A stretch of 64,000 bases of DNA from DATBQN01 sp963799925 (GTDB lineage Bacteria > Acidobacteriota > Thermoanaerobaculia > Multivoradales > UBA5704). Of this stretch, positions 20,029 to 29,766 are shown piece after piece. The position numbers and the translations under genes are program-made. Under the pieces are notes generated by a model, which was not told the origin of the DNA, searched no databases, and saw only the letters and a program-made list of their open reading frames with translations. Every line of letters starts with the position of its first letter. The first letter of the stretch is position 1. The stretch lies in contig CAWCYZ010000002.1 in NCBI GenBank assembly GCA_963799925.1, positions 868,001 to 932,000 on the forward strand, given 5' to 3'.

Positions 20029-22206
20029 ATGAGCGCGTTCGATCCCAGCGCCCTCGGCGACCTCGTCGGGGCCGACTGGACCGCGCTCGCCCTCGCCGCG
20101 CTGTTGGTCGGGGGATACCTCCTAGCCCTGCGGCTCCTCGGCCCGCGGGCCGCCGAGGACCCGCTCGACCTGGCCGTCGCGACCCTCCTCGCGGCGACCG
20201 CCGAAGGGGTCGGCCTGGGGCTCCTCCTCGGCGCGCCGGGGTTCCTGCGCATCGCCGTCGCGCTGCCGCTCGCGGCGGCCGTGGCCCTGACGCTCGCCTT
20301 CTTCCCGCGCCGGCTCGCGGCGGCCGAGCTCGCGGCGCCCTTCCACCGGCTCGGCGAGGGCGCGCGGCGGCGCCTGCTCGGCGATCGGGCTGCCGCGGCG
20401 CTCCTCGCGGCGCTCGCCCTCCTCACCCTCCACGGGATCGGCAGCGAGGCGCTCCGCGGGCTCCTCCGGCCGCCGCTCTCGTGGGACAGCCTGATGTACC
20501 ACCTGCAGCTCACCGCGACCTGGCTGCAGACCGGCAACCTGGCGCCGGTCTTCGGCGCCTACCCGATGAACTACTACGGCTATGCGCCGGCCAACGGCTC
20601 CGTCTGGCTCTGGTGGTGGATGGCGCCGTCGCACAGCGAGCTCTACGCCAACCTCGCCTTCCTGCCGCAGTGGGCGCTGCTGGGCCTCGCGACCGGCGCC
20701 CTGGCGCGGCGGCTCGGGGCGCGGAGGAGCTGGCCGCTCGCCGCCTGCCTGGTGACGATGACTCCCACCGTGCTGCGCTTCGCGGCGACGCAGTACGTCG
20801 ACGTCTTCACCGGCGCCTGCCTGGTCGCGGCGCTCTATTTCGGCCTGCGCTGGCTGCGCGACCCGCGATGGGGCGACGCGGCGCTCGCCGGCCTCGGGCT
20901 GGGCGTCGCCGCCGGCGCCAAGGTGCTCGGCCTGGGCTACGGCGCCGCCATCGCGGCGGGCCTCGTCCTCCTCGCCAGCGGCGACCGTGGCAACCGCCGC
21001 CGGCGCGCGGCGCAGGCCGCGGCCGTCCTCGTCCTCGTGGTGGGGCTGGGCGGCTTCTTCTACCTGCGCAATGCCGCCCACGGCGTCGACCCGCTCGCCC
21101 TGCGGTGCGAAGGCGTGCCGCACGACGCGCCCAAGCGACCGCTGCCGCCCCTGCCGCGCCCCAACTCGGTCGCCGCCCTGCCGGGGCGGATGCTCGGCCA
21201 GGGGGAGCTCCTCCATGCCTTCCTCGGCACGGCCGCTCCCGGGCGCGTCTTCGCCGACCTCGGCGTCGGCCCGCAGGCCTTCCTGCTCCTCCTCGCCGCC
21301 GGCGCCATGCCGTTCGCGCTGCCGCGCGAGCGGCGCCGCGAGGCGCTCCTCGCCACCGGCTCGCTGCTGGCGATCCTCGGCATCTGGGCGATGGTTCCCT
21401 ACGCCGCTTCCGGCCACGTCTACGCCAACATCCGCTACCTGGACCCGGCGCTCGCGATCGCCTTCGCGGGCGGCGTCGCGGCGGCCGAGGCGCTCGGCGC
21501 CGGCGACCTCGGGCTCGGCGCGGTCGCCGTCGCCCTCCTGGCGCAGGACCTCCTCCAGCTCCATGCCGAGATGCCCTTCGGCGTGCGGCTGGCGGTCGGC
21601 GCGGCGGACGCCCTGGCGGTCGCCCTGGCGCTCGCGCCCGGCCTTCGCCGCGCGCTCGCCCGCGGCTGGCGTCCCCTGGCCGTCGCCGCGGCGCTCACCC
21701 TCGTCCTCCTCGCGCCGCTCCTCGGCCGCTTCCGCGCCGCCGACCGGGCGCGGGCTCTCGGCGAGGAGTACACCGCGCACGCGACCTCCGGCCGGCGCTT
21801 CGCCGCCGCCTGGGGCTGGCTCGACCGCCACGCCGGCGGCGGCACGGTCGACGTGGTGAGCGCGCCGGACACCTTCTTCGTCTACCCGGCGATGGGGCCG
21901 CGCCTCGAGCGGCGGGCGATCTACGTCAACGTCAACCGCCAGGACCTCCACGAGGCGGCCGCCTACCCGCGCTGTCAGCCGCGCGTCGATCCCTCGCCCG
22001 ACGCCTGGCTCGCCAACCTCGGCCGCGAAGGGGTCCGCTGGCTCGACCTCGGCCGCAACCCGCCGTACCCCTTCCCGCCGGAGAACGCCTGGGCCGCGGA
22101 GCGGCCGGAGCGCTTCGCTCTGCGCTACCAGGACGCCACCAACCGGATCTGGGAGGTGCTCCCGGAAGCCGCCGCGCCAGGCGCCGGCCCGGGGCCGCGG
22201 CGATGA
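20029..22206 (+). CDS. Polytopic membrane protein, GT-C-like (paralogue A)
   Basis: A 725-residue membrane protein with about twelve helices and a soluble C-terminal domain of about 150 residues. The signature loops are 'RPPLSWDSLMYHLQLTATWL', 'GAYPMNYYGYAPANGSVWLW' and 'AATQYVDVFTGACL', the layout of GT-C transferases with an acidic first loop. It shares most of its length and many exact segments with the protein at 24407. The stop overlaps the next gene's ATG by four bases (ATGA), so it is co-translated with the GT4 enzyme. Substrate unknown. Confidence 0.72.
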   Translation: MSAFDPSALGDLVGADWTALALAALLVGGYLLALRLLGPRAAEDPLDLAVATLLAATAEGVGLGLLLGAPGFLRIAVALPLAAAVALTLAFFPRRLAAAELAAPFHRLGEGARRRLLGDRAAAALLAALALLTLHGIGSEALRGLLRPPLSWDSLMYHLQLTATWLQTGNLAPVFGAYPMNYYGYAPANGSVWLWWWMAPSHSELYANLAFLPQWALLGLATGALARRLGARRSWPLAACLVTMTPTVLRFAATQYVDVFTGACLVAALYFGLRWLRDPRWGDAALAGLGLGVAAGAKVLGLGYGAAIAAGLVLLASGDRGNRRRRAAQAAAVLVLVVGLGGFFYLRNAAHGVDPLALRCEGVPHDAPKRPLPPLPRPNSVAALPGRMLGQGELLHAFLGTAAPGRVFADLGVGPQAFLLLLAAGAMPFALPRERRREALLATGSLLAILGIWAMVPYAASGHVYANIRYLDPALAIAFAGGVAAAEALGAGDLGLGAVAVALLAQDLLQLHAEMPFGVRLAVGAADALAVALALAPGLRRALARGWRPLAVAAALTLVLLAPLLGRFRAADRARALGEEYTAHATSGRRFAAAWGWLDRHAGGGTVDVVSAPDTFFVYPAMGPRLERRAIYVNVNRQDLHEAAAYPRCQPRVDPSPDAWLANLGREGVRWLDLGRNPPYPFPPENAWAAERPERFALRYQDATNRIWEVLPEAAAPGAGPGPRR

Positions 22207-23345
22207 AGATCCTCATCGTCTACGAGACCGTCTACCCGGACTTCATCGGCGGCGTCGAGCATCGCAACCGCGCCCTGGCGGTGGCGCTCGGCCAGCGCGG
22301 CCACCAGGTGACCCTCGCCGGGTTCTGCACCGGCCTCGCCGGCGAGCCGCCCAATCTCCACATCCTTTCGCTGGGCGACCTCGGCGCGCTCTACAACCGG
22401 GAGGGGAAGCGGAGCACGCGGCAGGCGCTGCGCTTCGCGGCGCGGCTGGCGCGGCTCGACGTCCGCGGCTACGACCTGGTCGAGACGCCGAACGTCCCCT
22501 ACGTCCACCTCTTCCCTCTCGCCTTGCGCTGCGCGCTCGCCGGCAAGCCGCTCCTCGTCACCTGGTACGAGCACTGGGGGCCGTACTGGAAGGAGTACGT
22601 GGGCCGCTGGAAGGCCCCGGCGTACCGCGGCGTCGAGTGGCTGACGGCGCACCTCGGCAGCGAGGTGACGGCGACCAGCCGGCTGACCGCCGAGCGCGTG
22701 GCGGCGGCAAGGAGGAGGCGCGCGGACGTCGAGATCGTCCCCTGCGGCATCGAGGTCGCCAAGGTGCGCCAGGCGGCGGCGTCCTTCCGCGGCACCGGGC
22801 CGCCGCTCGTCTACACCGGGCGGCTCCTCGAGCACAAGCGGCTCGACCTGCTGCTCGGCGCCCTGCCTCGGCTCGCCGCGGCCTCCTCGGGCCCGCTCCT
22901 CACCGTCTTCGGCGAGGGCCCCGACCGCCCCCGCCTCGAGCGGCTGGCGCGGGAGCTCGGGGTCGCCGAGCGGGTGCGCTTCCGCGGCCACGTCGAGACC
23001 AGCGACGAGGTGTGGCGTGAGCTCGGCGGCGCCAGGATCGCCGTCCAGCCCTCGGCGCGCGAGGGCTTCGGCCTCTTCCCCCTCGAGGCGATGGCGGCGG
23101 GGCTGCCGGTCGTCTACTGCGAGTCGAGCGAGAGCGCGGTCTCCGAGCTGGTGCGCGACGGCCGCGAGGGGATCTGCTCGCCGGCCGATCCCGCGGCGCT
23201 CGCCGGCCATCTGGAGCGGCTCCTGGGGGACGAGCGCGAGCGCCAGCGGCTGCGGGCCGCCGGCCTGGCGCGCGCCGCCGAGTTCGACTGGGGCGAGATC
23301 GCAAAGAGGATGGAGGAGATCGCCCGGGATCTCGCCGCTCGATGA
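22203..23345 (+). CDS. GT4-family glycosyltransferase
   Basis: A 380-residue GT-B fold enzyme. The N-terminal domain has 'YPDFIGGVEHRNRALAVAL', the Gly-Gly-hydrophobic-Glu motif typical of GT4. The C-terminal domain has 'PLVYTGRLLEHKRLDLLLGA', 'TVFGEGPDRPRLERLA' and the donor-binding E-x7-E-like block 'SAREGFGLFPLEAMAAGLPV'. It is cytoplasmic and probably adds a sugar to a lipid-linked glycan made by this cluster. ATG at 22203 lies inside the preceding stop. Confidence 0.92.
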   Translation: MKILIVYETVYPDFIGGVEHRNRALAVALGQRGHQVTLAGFCTGLAGEPPNLHILSLGDLGALYNREGKRSTRQALRFAARLARLDVRGYDLVETPNVPYVHLFPLALRCALAGKPLLVTWYEHWGPYWKEYVGRWKAPAYRGVEWLTAHLGSEVTATSRLTAERVAAARRRRADVEIVPCGIEVAKVRQAAASFRGTGPPLVYTGRLLEHKRLDLLLGALPRLAAASSGPLLTVFGEGPDRPRLERLARELGVAERVRFRGHVETSDEVWRELGGARIAVQPSAREGFGLFPLEAMAAGLPVVYCESSESAVSELVRDGREGICSPADPAALAGHLERLLGDERERQRLRAAGLARAAEFDWGEIAKRMEEIARDLAAR

Positions 23346-23438
23346 TCCCGAATGACCAGCTATGGATAACCGGCCGGCCTGGACAAGCGCAATCCATTCT
23401 CTCCCAATGATTTGACCGATTTAAAATCCGATCTTAAA

Positions 23439-23618
23439 ATGGCCGACGCCGGGCTCGGCAAGTTCAAGGAGCTGGCCGGCAAGGCGGCGGCGGCCGAGGG
23501 CGTGCTGGTGTGCTGCGTTCCCGAGCCGACGCCGCTGCCGTTCGGCAACCTCGCCCTTCCTTGGCAGCAGTTCCCGGCCTGGCTGCGCGAGAAGCTCGAC
23601 CTCGTCACCGCTCGATGA
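23439..23618 (+). CDS. Small hypothetical protein
   Basis: A 59-residue ORF from ATG 23439 with high GC at third positions, beginning MADAGLGKFKELAGKAAAAE and ending in a Trp/Pro-containing stretch. A TTG at 23412 would extend it through an unusually AT-rich stretch (about 23400-23440) that may instead be a promoter. It converges on and overlaps the methyltransferase end by 14 bases. It lies between two short direct repeats (23336 and 23608). No family recognised; it could be the tail of a deleted gene. Confidence 0.35.
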   Translation: MADAGLGKFKELAGKAAAAEGVLVCCVPEPTPLPFGNLALPWQQFPAWLREKLDLVTAR

Positions 23619-24333
23619 TGCCGATGACCAGGCCGTCGGTGCCCGGCCGGCCGCGGCCGTAGCCCGAGCCCACGACCTCGCTCCACTCGGCTTCGCTCCA
23701 GACGTTCCCCCGCCGCTTGAGCTGGGTCTGCCGGCTCCAGGGGATGGCGCCCTGGGCGAGCAGGGCGTCGAGCGGCGGGTTGTAGCCGAGCGGCAGGGTG
23801 ACGACCAGGCGCCCGCCGGGGGCGAGGTGGGCGGCGAGGTTGGCGAGGGTGCGGATCACCTTCCGCGGATCGCGCGGCTCCTCGTCCCAGCCGACGTGCT
23901 CGAGGGTCGAGATGCTGACGATCAGGTCGTAGCGGCGCGCCGAGCGGAAGTCGGCCGCGTCCTCGTTGAGGACGCCCGGCGCGCGCTCGAACTTGTCGAG
24001 GACATCGTGGGCGACCGGTAGGTAGTGCGCGAGGACGTTGCCGACCTCGAGGACGCTCCGGCCGCGGTAGCGCTCGACCAGGTCGCGCACGATCGGCACC
24101 TCGACCATCCGCTCGTTGCTCCAGGTCAGGTTGTAGCGGTGGAGGAAGTAGGGATAGGTCCGGCCCTGCCAGGTGAAGGTGCGCGGGAAGCGCCGCGACC
24201 AGGCGCTCCACAGCGGGAAGGTCGCCCACTGGCAGCCCAGCCGGAGGACGTAGGCGGCGCCCTTCTCGGCGAGCGCCTGCCGGGCGCTCGCCAGGAGGCT
24301 CCCCGTGCGGCCTGAGTCGTAGCTCCAGCGCAT
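23605..24333 (-). CDS. Class I SAM-dependent methyltransferase
   Basis: A 242-residue methyltransferase. Motif I is 'RSVLEVGNVLAHYLP' (about residue 90), motif II/III region 'YDLIVSISTLEHVGWDEE', and the post-core 'HLAPGGRLVVTLPLGYN'. The N-terminal 85 residues (Trp/Arg/Tyr-rich) are an accessory domain. It is transcribed opposite to the flanking glycosyltransferases but probably modifies the same glycan, as such enzymes often O-methylate terminal sugars. ATG at 24333 is the first start. A near-copy of its last 25 or so bases occurs at about 23336. Confidence 0.85.
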   Translation of the reverse strand: MRWSYDSGRTGSLLASARQALAEKGAAYVLRLGCQWATFPLWSAWSRRFPRTFTWQGRTYPYFLHRYNLTWSNERMVEVPIVRDLVERYRGRSVLEVGNVLAHYLPVAHDVLDKFERAPGVLNEDAADFRSARRYDLIVSISTLEHVGWDEEPRDPRKVIRTLANLAAHLAPGGRLVVTLPLGYNPPLDALLAQGAIPWSRQTQLKRRGNVWSEAEWSEVVGSGYGRGRPGTDGLVIGIIER

Positions 24334-24406
24334 TTGGATCGGACCGTGGCGGATCGGCGGCGGATGATAGCACCCGGCCCGGGGCCTGTGTTATCAATCG
24401 CCGCGC

Positions 24407-26529
24407 ATGTTCCTGTTCAATTTGATGGGGATCGTGCTGACCCTCATCACCCTCGCCCTCCTGGGGCTCGCGGGGTATCTCTCGGCGGTGCGCCTGCTCG
24501 GCGACGAGGCCGAGCGCGACCCCCTGGCGCTCGCCATCGCGGCGCTCCTCGCGGCGACCGCCGAGGCGCTCGGCATCGGGCTCCTGCTCGGCGCCTGCGG
24601 GCTGCTGCGCCTGGACCTCGCCCTCGGCATCCTCCTCCTCCTCGTCCTCGTCCTGCTGCGCGCCGGCGGCCGAGCGGCTCCCGGAGAGCTCGAAGCGCCG
24701 GCGCGCCGCCTCGCCGCGCGCGCCTGGGCGCGGCTCGCCGAGCACCCGGCGCTCTCGCTCCTCGCCGCCCACGCGGTGGGGAGCGAGGCGCTCCGCGGCC
24801 TGGTGCGCCCGCCGCTCTCGTGGGACAGCCTCATGTACCACCTGATGCTCGCCGCCACCTGGCTCCAGGACGGGAACCTGAAGCCGGTCTTCGGCAGCTA
24901 TCCGGTCAACGACTACGGCTTCGTGCCGGCGAACGGCTCGATCTGGCTGTGGTGGTGGATGGCGCCCTCGCACAGCGAGCTCTACGCCAACCTGGCGGCG
25001 CTCGGCCACTGGGCGCTGCTCGCCCTGGCGACCGGCGGCATCGCCCGCGCGCTCGGCGCCCGCCGGCACTGGCCGCTCGCCGCCTTCGTCGTCGCCGTCA
25101 CGCCGACTGTGGTGCGCTTCGCCGCCACCCAGTACGTCGACATCTTCCTCGCCTCCGCGCTCCTCGCGGCGGCCTTCTTCGGCCTGCGCTGGCTGCAGGT
25201 GCCGAGCCAGGCGCGGGAGCCGCGCTGGGCGGATGCCCTGCTCGCCGGAGCGGGGCTCGGCATCGTCTGCGGCGCCAAGCTGCTCGGGGTCCCCTACGCC
25301 ATGGCGCTGGCGGCGGCGGTGGTCCTCGCGGCGCGCGGCGCCTGGCGGCGGCGGCTGCCGCAGCTCGCCGCCGCGCTCCTCGCCTGCGCCGCGCTCGGCA
25401 GCTTCTTCTACCTCCGCAACATCGCCTACGGCGCCGGCCCCCTCGCCATCGTCTGCGAGGGGCGGACGGGACCGCCGCCCGCCCATCCGCTGCCGGCGCT
25501 GCCGCGGCCGAGCTCGGTGGTCGACATCTGGCAGACGGTGGGGCACGGCCAGGTGCTCGACGCCTTCCTCGGCATCACCCGGCCGCAGTCGCTCGAGCTC
25601 GGCGTCGGCCCGGAGTCGTTCCTCCTCGCGGCCGCGCTCCTCGCCCTCCCCTTCGGCCTCGTCCGCGCCCGGCGCCGCGCCGGCCTGGTGATGGCGAGCC
25701 AGGCCCTCTTCGAGCTGGCCTTCTGGCTCGTCGTGCCGTTCGCCGCCAACCTCAACATCTTCGCCAACGTGCGCTACCTCATCCCGGCGGTCGGCATCGC
25801 TCTCGCCGGCGGCGTCGCGATGGCCGAGGAGCGTGGGATGAGCGACGCCTGGCTCTCGGGGCTGGCGCTCGTCCTCGCCCTCCAGGGCATGCTGCAGCTC
25901 CACGCCGAGATGCCGCACGAGGTGCGGGTGACCCTCGGGGTGATCGACCTCGGGCTCGCGGCGCTCGCCCTCTCGCCCGCTCTCCGCGGCTTCGCCCGCC
26001 GGCGGGCCCGCGCGCTCGCCGCGGCGGCGCTCGCCGCGGCCGTCCTCGGCGCGCCCGTCCCTCGCCCGCTTCCGGGTGGCCGACCGCGGCCGCGCCCTGC
26101 GCGGCGAGTGGACCGCCCACTCGACGTCGGCGAAGCTCTTCGCCCCCGGCTGGGAGTGGCTCGACCGCTTCGGCCGCGACGGATCGGTCGACGTCGTCTC
26201 GGCGCCCGGCACCTACTTCGTCTATCCGGCGATGGGGCCCTACCTGCAGCGCAAGGCGCGCTACGTCAACGTCAACCGCGAGAACCTGGACGACGCCGCC
26301 CGCTATCCGTCGTGCAACCCGCGCGTCGACCCGTCGCCTGACGCCTGGATCGCCAACCTCGCCGCGGCGAAGATCCGCTGGGTGCTCCTCGGGCGCTATC
26401 CGGAGTTCGACTTCCCCATGGAGCACGCCTGGGCGGACGAGCCGCCCCGACCTCTTCGCCCTGCGCTACGCCGACCCGACCAACCTGATCTACGAGTTCC
26501 TGCCCACGGCGCGTGCGAACCGCAATTAG
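24407..26529 (+). CDS. Polytopic membrane protein, GT-C-like (paralogue B, two frame breaks)
   Basis: About 707 residues when joined over two single-base insertions at about 26060 and 26440. Alignment by eye to the protein at 20029 is continuous: shared 'RPPLSWDSLMYHL', 'VPANGSIWLWWWMAPSHSEL', 'AATQYVDIF', 'FVYPAMGPYLQRKARYVNVN' and 'NPRVDPSPDAWIANL'. The homology guides the joins: LARFRVADRGRAL resumes after 26060 and RPDLFALRYADPTNLIYEF after 26440. Both breaks sit in C-rich runs, so sequence error is more likely than gene death. About twelve membrane helices and a soluble C-terminal domain. Substrate unknown. Confidence 0.72.
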
Positions 26530-26594
26530 AAGCGGCGCGAGCAGAACCCCATGGTACACTGCGAATACGAAAGAACTTTCTGATGGAGGGGTCT

Positions 26595-27874
26595 ATGGAG
26601 GGAAGCTGTGTCCCGAACCGGTGGTACAACCTGGCGGCCGATCTCCCCTTCGATCTCCCCAAGCCGCTCCATCCCACCCTCGAGCGGACCGTCGAGATCT
26701 CCGACTTCGACTGGCTGTACCCCACCGAATGCCTCAAGATCGAGCTCGGCGCGGGGGAGTACGGCACGTCCCCTGGATCGACGTCCCCGAGCAGGTCCTC
26801 GACGAGTACCGGCGCTACCGCCCGTCGCCGCTGCTGCGGGCGCGAGGGCTGGAGAAGCACCTCGACACCCCGGCGGAGATCTACGTCAAGCGCGAGGACC
26901 TGAACCCCGGCGGCAGCCACAAGTTCAACACCGCGCTGCCGCAGGCCTTCTACGCCCTCCAGGACGGGTGCCGCACGCTCGTCACGGATACCGGAGCGGG
27001 CCAGTGGGGGTCCGCCCTGTCGATGGCCTGCGACGTCTTCGGCCTCAAGACGGTCGTCTTCATGATCCGCAAGAGCTATGAGGAGAAGCCCTACCGCCGC
27101 TACCTGATGCAGCTCCTGAACGCCGAGGTGATCTCCTCGCCGAGCGCGCGGACGGAGACGGGAAAGCGCTTCCTCCTCGACGATCCCGACAACACCGGCA
27201 GCCTGGGGATCGGCATGAGCGAGGCGATCGAGCTGGTGAAGAGCTCCGAGCTCCACCGGCTGGCGCTCGGCTGCATGGCCTACTACGCCGTCCTCCACCA
27301 GACGGTCATCGGCCTGGAGACCAAAGACCAGCTCGCCGCGCTCGACCGCTCCCCCGACATCATGGTCGGCTGCGTCGGCGGGGGCAGCAACTTCACCGGC
27401 TTCATCGCCCCCTTCGTCCACGACAAGCTGGACGGCGCGGCGATCGACTTCGTCGCCGTCGAGCCCGAGTCGATCCCCTGCCTCACGGCGGGGACATACC
27501 GCTACGATTGGGCGGACTACACGGGCTTGACGCCGCGGGTCAAGATGTACACCCTCGGACACCAGTTCGTGCCGCCGGCCATCCACTCCGGGGGGCTGCG
27601 CTACCACGGCAAGACCCCCCTCCTCTCCTGCCTCGTCCACCACGGCGTGGTGCGGGCGGTCAGCTTCCCCCAGGAGGAGATCTTCAAGGCAGGGCCGCTG
27701 TTCTTGAAGACGGAGCGGATGCTCCCCGCCCCCGAGAGCAGCCATGCCCTCTTCGCCGCCATCAAGGAGGCGGAGCTGGCGAAGGAGGAGGGCCGCAAGA
27801 AGATGATCGTGGTCTGCCTGTCCGGCCACGGCTATCTCGATCTACAGGGCTATGCCAGCGTCTTCGGGCTCTGA
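26595..27874 (+). CDS. TrpB2-like PLP-dependent tryptophan synthase beta-like enzyme (frame break near 26770)
   Basis: Fold-type II PLP enzyme of the TrpB2 branch. Start ATG 26595 follows GGAGGGG; an ATG at 26583 is also in frame. The N-terminus has the TrpB2 hallmark 'RWYNLAADLP...PLHP', then 'WIDVPEQVLDEYRRYRPSPL', the PLP-lysine motif 'GGSHKFNTA', 'DTGAGQWGSALSMAC', 'SYEEKPYRR' and the phosphate-binding Gly loop 'GCVGGGSNF'. One base is missing at about 26770 between the N-terminal segment and WIDVP. Joined length about 426 residues, normal for TrpB2. TrpB2 enzymes work without the alpha subunit or on other beta-substitutions. No trpA is near; instead it overlaps a C-ribosyl synthase gene, suggesting a dedicated role. 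Confidence 0.83.
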
Positions 27875-28891
27875 GGGCGATGCGACCTTCCGGATCCGCA
27901 CCCCCTCCCGGCTCCACGTCACGCTGATCGACATGAACGGCGAGTCGGGCCGCCTGGACGGCGGCATCGGCATCACCCTGTCGAAACCGGCGCTGGAGAT
28001 CGAGTTTCGCCGCTCGGACCACGGCCTGGTCCGGGGGCGCGACGGGCAGGTCTCGATCCCTCTCTCGCAGGAGCTCGCGCGCTGCGCCGACCGCCTGGGC
28101 GTGGGCTCGATCCTCGAGGGCCGGCTCGTCGAGGAGATCCCGCGCCACAGGGGGCTCGGCTCGGGCACGCAAACCCATCTCGCCCTGCTCGCCGCCCTCG
28201 ACCACGCGCACGGCCGCGGCCTCGCGCCGGCGGAGCTCATCGGGCTCTCGGCGCGCGGCGGGACCTCGGGGATCGGGACGTACGCCTTCTTCGGCGGCGG
28301 CTTCCTGGTCGACGGCGGACATCGCCGCAACGGCGCGAAGAGCGGCTTCCTCCCCAGCCGCTTCTGCCCGGAGGTCGCGGCGCCTCCGCTCCTCGTGCGC
28401 CAGCGGCTGCCGCCCGCCTGGCGGATCGTCCTCTTCGTGCCGGCGGCGGTGCGGGGCCTCTCGGGGCAGGCGGAGAAGGACTTCATGGTGGCCCACACCC
28501 CCATCCCCAAGGCGGAGGTCCAGGCGGTGTCGCACGTCCTCCTCATGGGGCTCCTCCGGCTCTGGTCGAGGAGGATTTCGAGCTCTTCGCGGACAGCATC
28601 GCCGAGCTGCAGGAGGTCGGCTGGAAGCGCCGCCACTGGGAGCGGCCCGATCTGGCGCCGCTCCGGCCGGTCCGCGACCTCTTCCGGCAGGCGGGGATCG
28701 GCGGCTGCGGCCTCTCCTCGACCGGCACGACGCTCTTCGGCTTCTGTCCCACGGAGGAGGAGGCCGCCGAGAGCGCCGCCCGGCTTGCGGCCCTCCTCGC
28801 CAGGGCGGGGGCGCCAACCGGCGAGGTCCTCGTCGCGGCGCCGAACAACGAGGGCATGTCCCTCGGCGTCCGGGCCGCGGCAGAGGGGTGA
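27852..28891 (+). CDS. Beta-RFAP synthase (MptG)/ForT-family C-ribosyl synthase (frame break near 28560)
   Basis: GHMP-related enzyme that joins an aromatic carboxylate to PRPP with loss of CO2 and pyrophosphate to make a C-ribotide; MptG does this in methanopterin synthesis and ForT/PyfQ homologues in C-nucleoside antibiotics. Signature blocks: 'RTPSRLHVTLIDMNG', 'GRLDGGIGITL', 'RGLGSGTQTHLALLAAL', 'ARGGTSGIGTYAFFGGGFL' and 'GLSSTGTTLFGF'. One missing base at about 28557-28565 breaks the frame; after it 'PALVEEDFELFADSIAELQ' continues the family pattern. About 346 residues joined. It overlaps the trpB2-like gene by 23 bases and the next gene's ATG by TGATG, so the three are one operon. The aromatic substrate is unknown. 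Confidence 0.82.
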
Positions 28892-29742
28892 TGGACGCCA
28901 CCGCCCGCGGTCTCATCCTGGAGCACGAGAGCGAGGGGCGGCAGGGGCTCCTGCTCCAGGGCACGGCGGACGGGGGGTTCATCCTGCCGCCGGGCCTTCC
29001 CGCGGCGGACGGCACCGCGGAGCGGCGCTTCTTCACCATCCCGGAGATCAAGGAGCTCCTCGCCGCCGAGCTCGTGCCCGCGCCGTCGCGCGAGCTCCTC
29101 CTCGCCTACCTCGAGCGGAGCGGTCACCTCTACCGGAACGAGGGCGAGCGCCCGCTTCTGGTCGGCGTCATCGGCCGGTTCCGGCCCGTCCATCTCGGCC
29201 ACCAGGCCCTGCTCGGCGCGCTCTGCCGCATGGCCGGCCGCGTCCGGATCGGCATCGGCAGCGCCAACCGCTACGGCCGGCGCAACCCGTTCACCGCCGA
29301 GGAGACCCGCGAGATGATCGACGCCGTCCTCGCCGGCACGGCGTACGAGGTCGTGCCGCTCGACGATTTCGGCCATCGGCCCGAGCACGCCGACGGCGCG
29401 CGCTGGCGGCAGCAGGTCGTCGAGGCCTTCGCCGGGTGCGCCTGGATCGTCTCCGGCAACCCGTACGTCGCCGGCCTCCTGGCGCCCTGCTTCCGGGTCC
29501 TCCATCCCATCGAGGTGTTGGCGCCCGAGGAGAGGATCGCCATCAGCTCGAGCCGGGTGCGCCAGGCGATGGCCGCGGGCGCGCCGTGGCGCCAGCACGT
29601 CCCCGCCGCCGTCGCGCGGTGCCTGGAGGAGCGGGGCCTCGTGGCGCGCCTGCGCCGCGAGTTCCCGCCGCAGGGCGCGGGCGCCGCGCCGGACCTGCCG
29701 GAGAGCGTGAGCGCCCAGCAGGCGCGCATCCGCGAGAGCTGA
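28891..29742 (+). CDS. Archaeal-type NadM-like nucleotidylyltransferase with N-terminal extension
   Basis: A 283-residue protein. From about residue 90 it is a NadM-type adenylyltransferase: 'GVIGRFRPVHLGHQALL' (HxGH as HLGH), 'RIGIGSANRYGRRNPFTAEE', 'EMIDAVL', 'WIVSGNPYV' and 'ISSSRVRQAM' (the phosphate-binding S/T-S-S-x-x-R variant). NadM in archaea joins NMN and ATP to give NAD. The N-terminal 85-residue extension is not recognised; it could fold as a small domain related to Nudix-like or helical modules, but no motif supports that. ATG at 28891 overlaps the previous stop. Its neighbours suggest that it adenylylates a C-ribotide, which is inference. Confidence 0.78.
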   Translation: MDATARGLILEHESEGRQGLLLQGTADGGFILPPGLPAADGTAERRFFTIPEIKELLAAELVPAPSRELLLAYLERSGHLYRNEGERPLLVGVIGRFRPVHLGHQALLGALCRMAGRVRIGIGSANRYGRRNPFTAEETREMIDAVLAGTAYEVVPLDDFGHRPEHADGARWRQQVVEAFAGCAWIVSGNPYVAGLLAPCFRVLHPIEVLAPEERIAISSSRVRQAMAAGAPWRQHVPAAVARCLEERGLVARLRREFPPQGAGAAPDLPESVSAQQARIRES

Positions 29743-29766
29743 TCGGAGCGGACGGGTGGCGAGTAC

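Noticed and set aside
28891..29160. Nudix domain in the N-terminal extension of the NadM-like protein
   Set aside because: No GX5EX7REUXEEXGU signature is visible; left as unrecognised.
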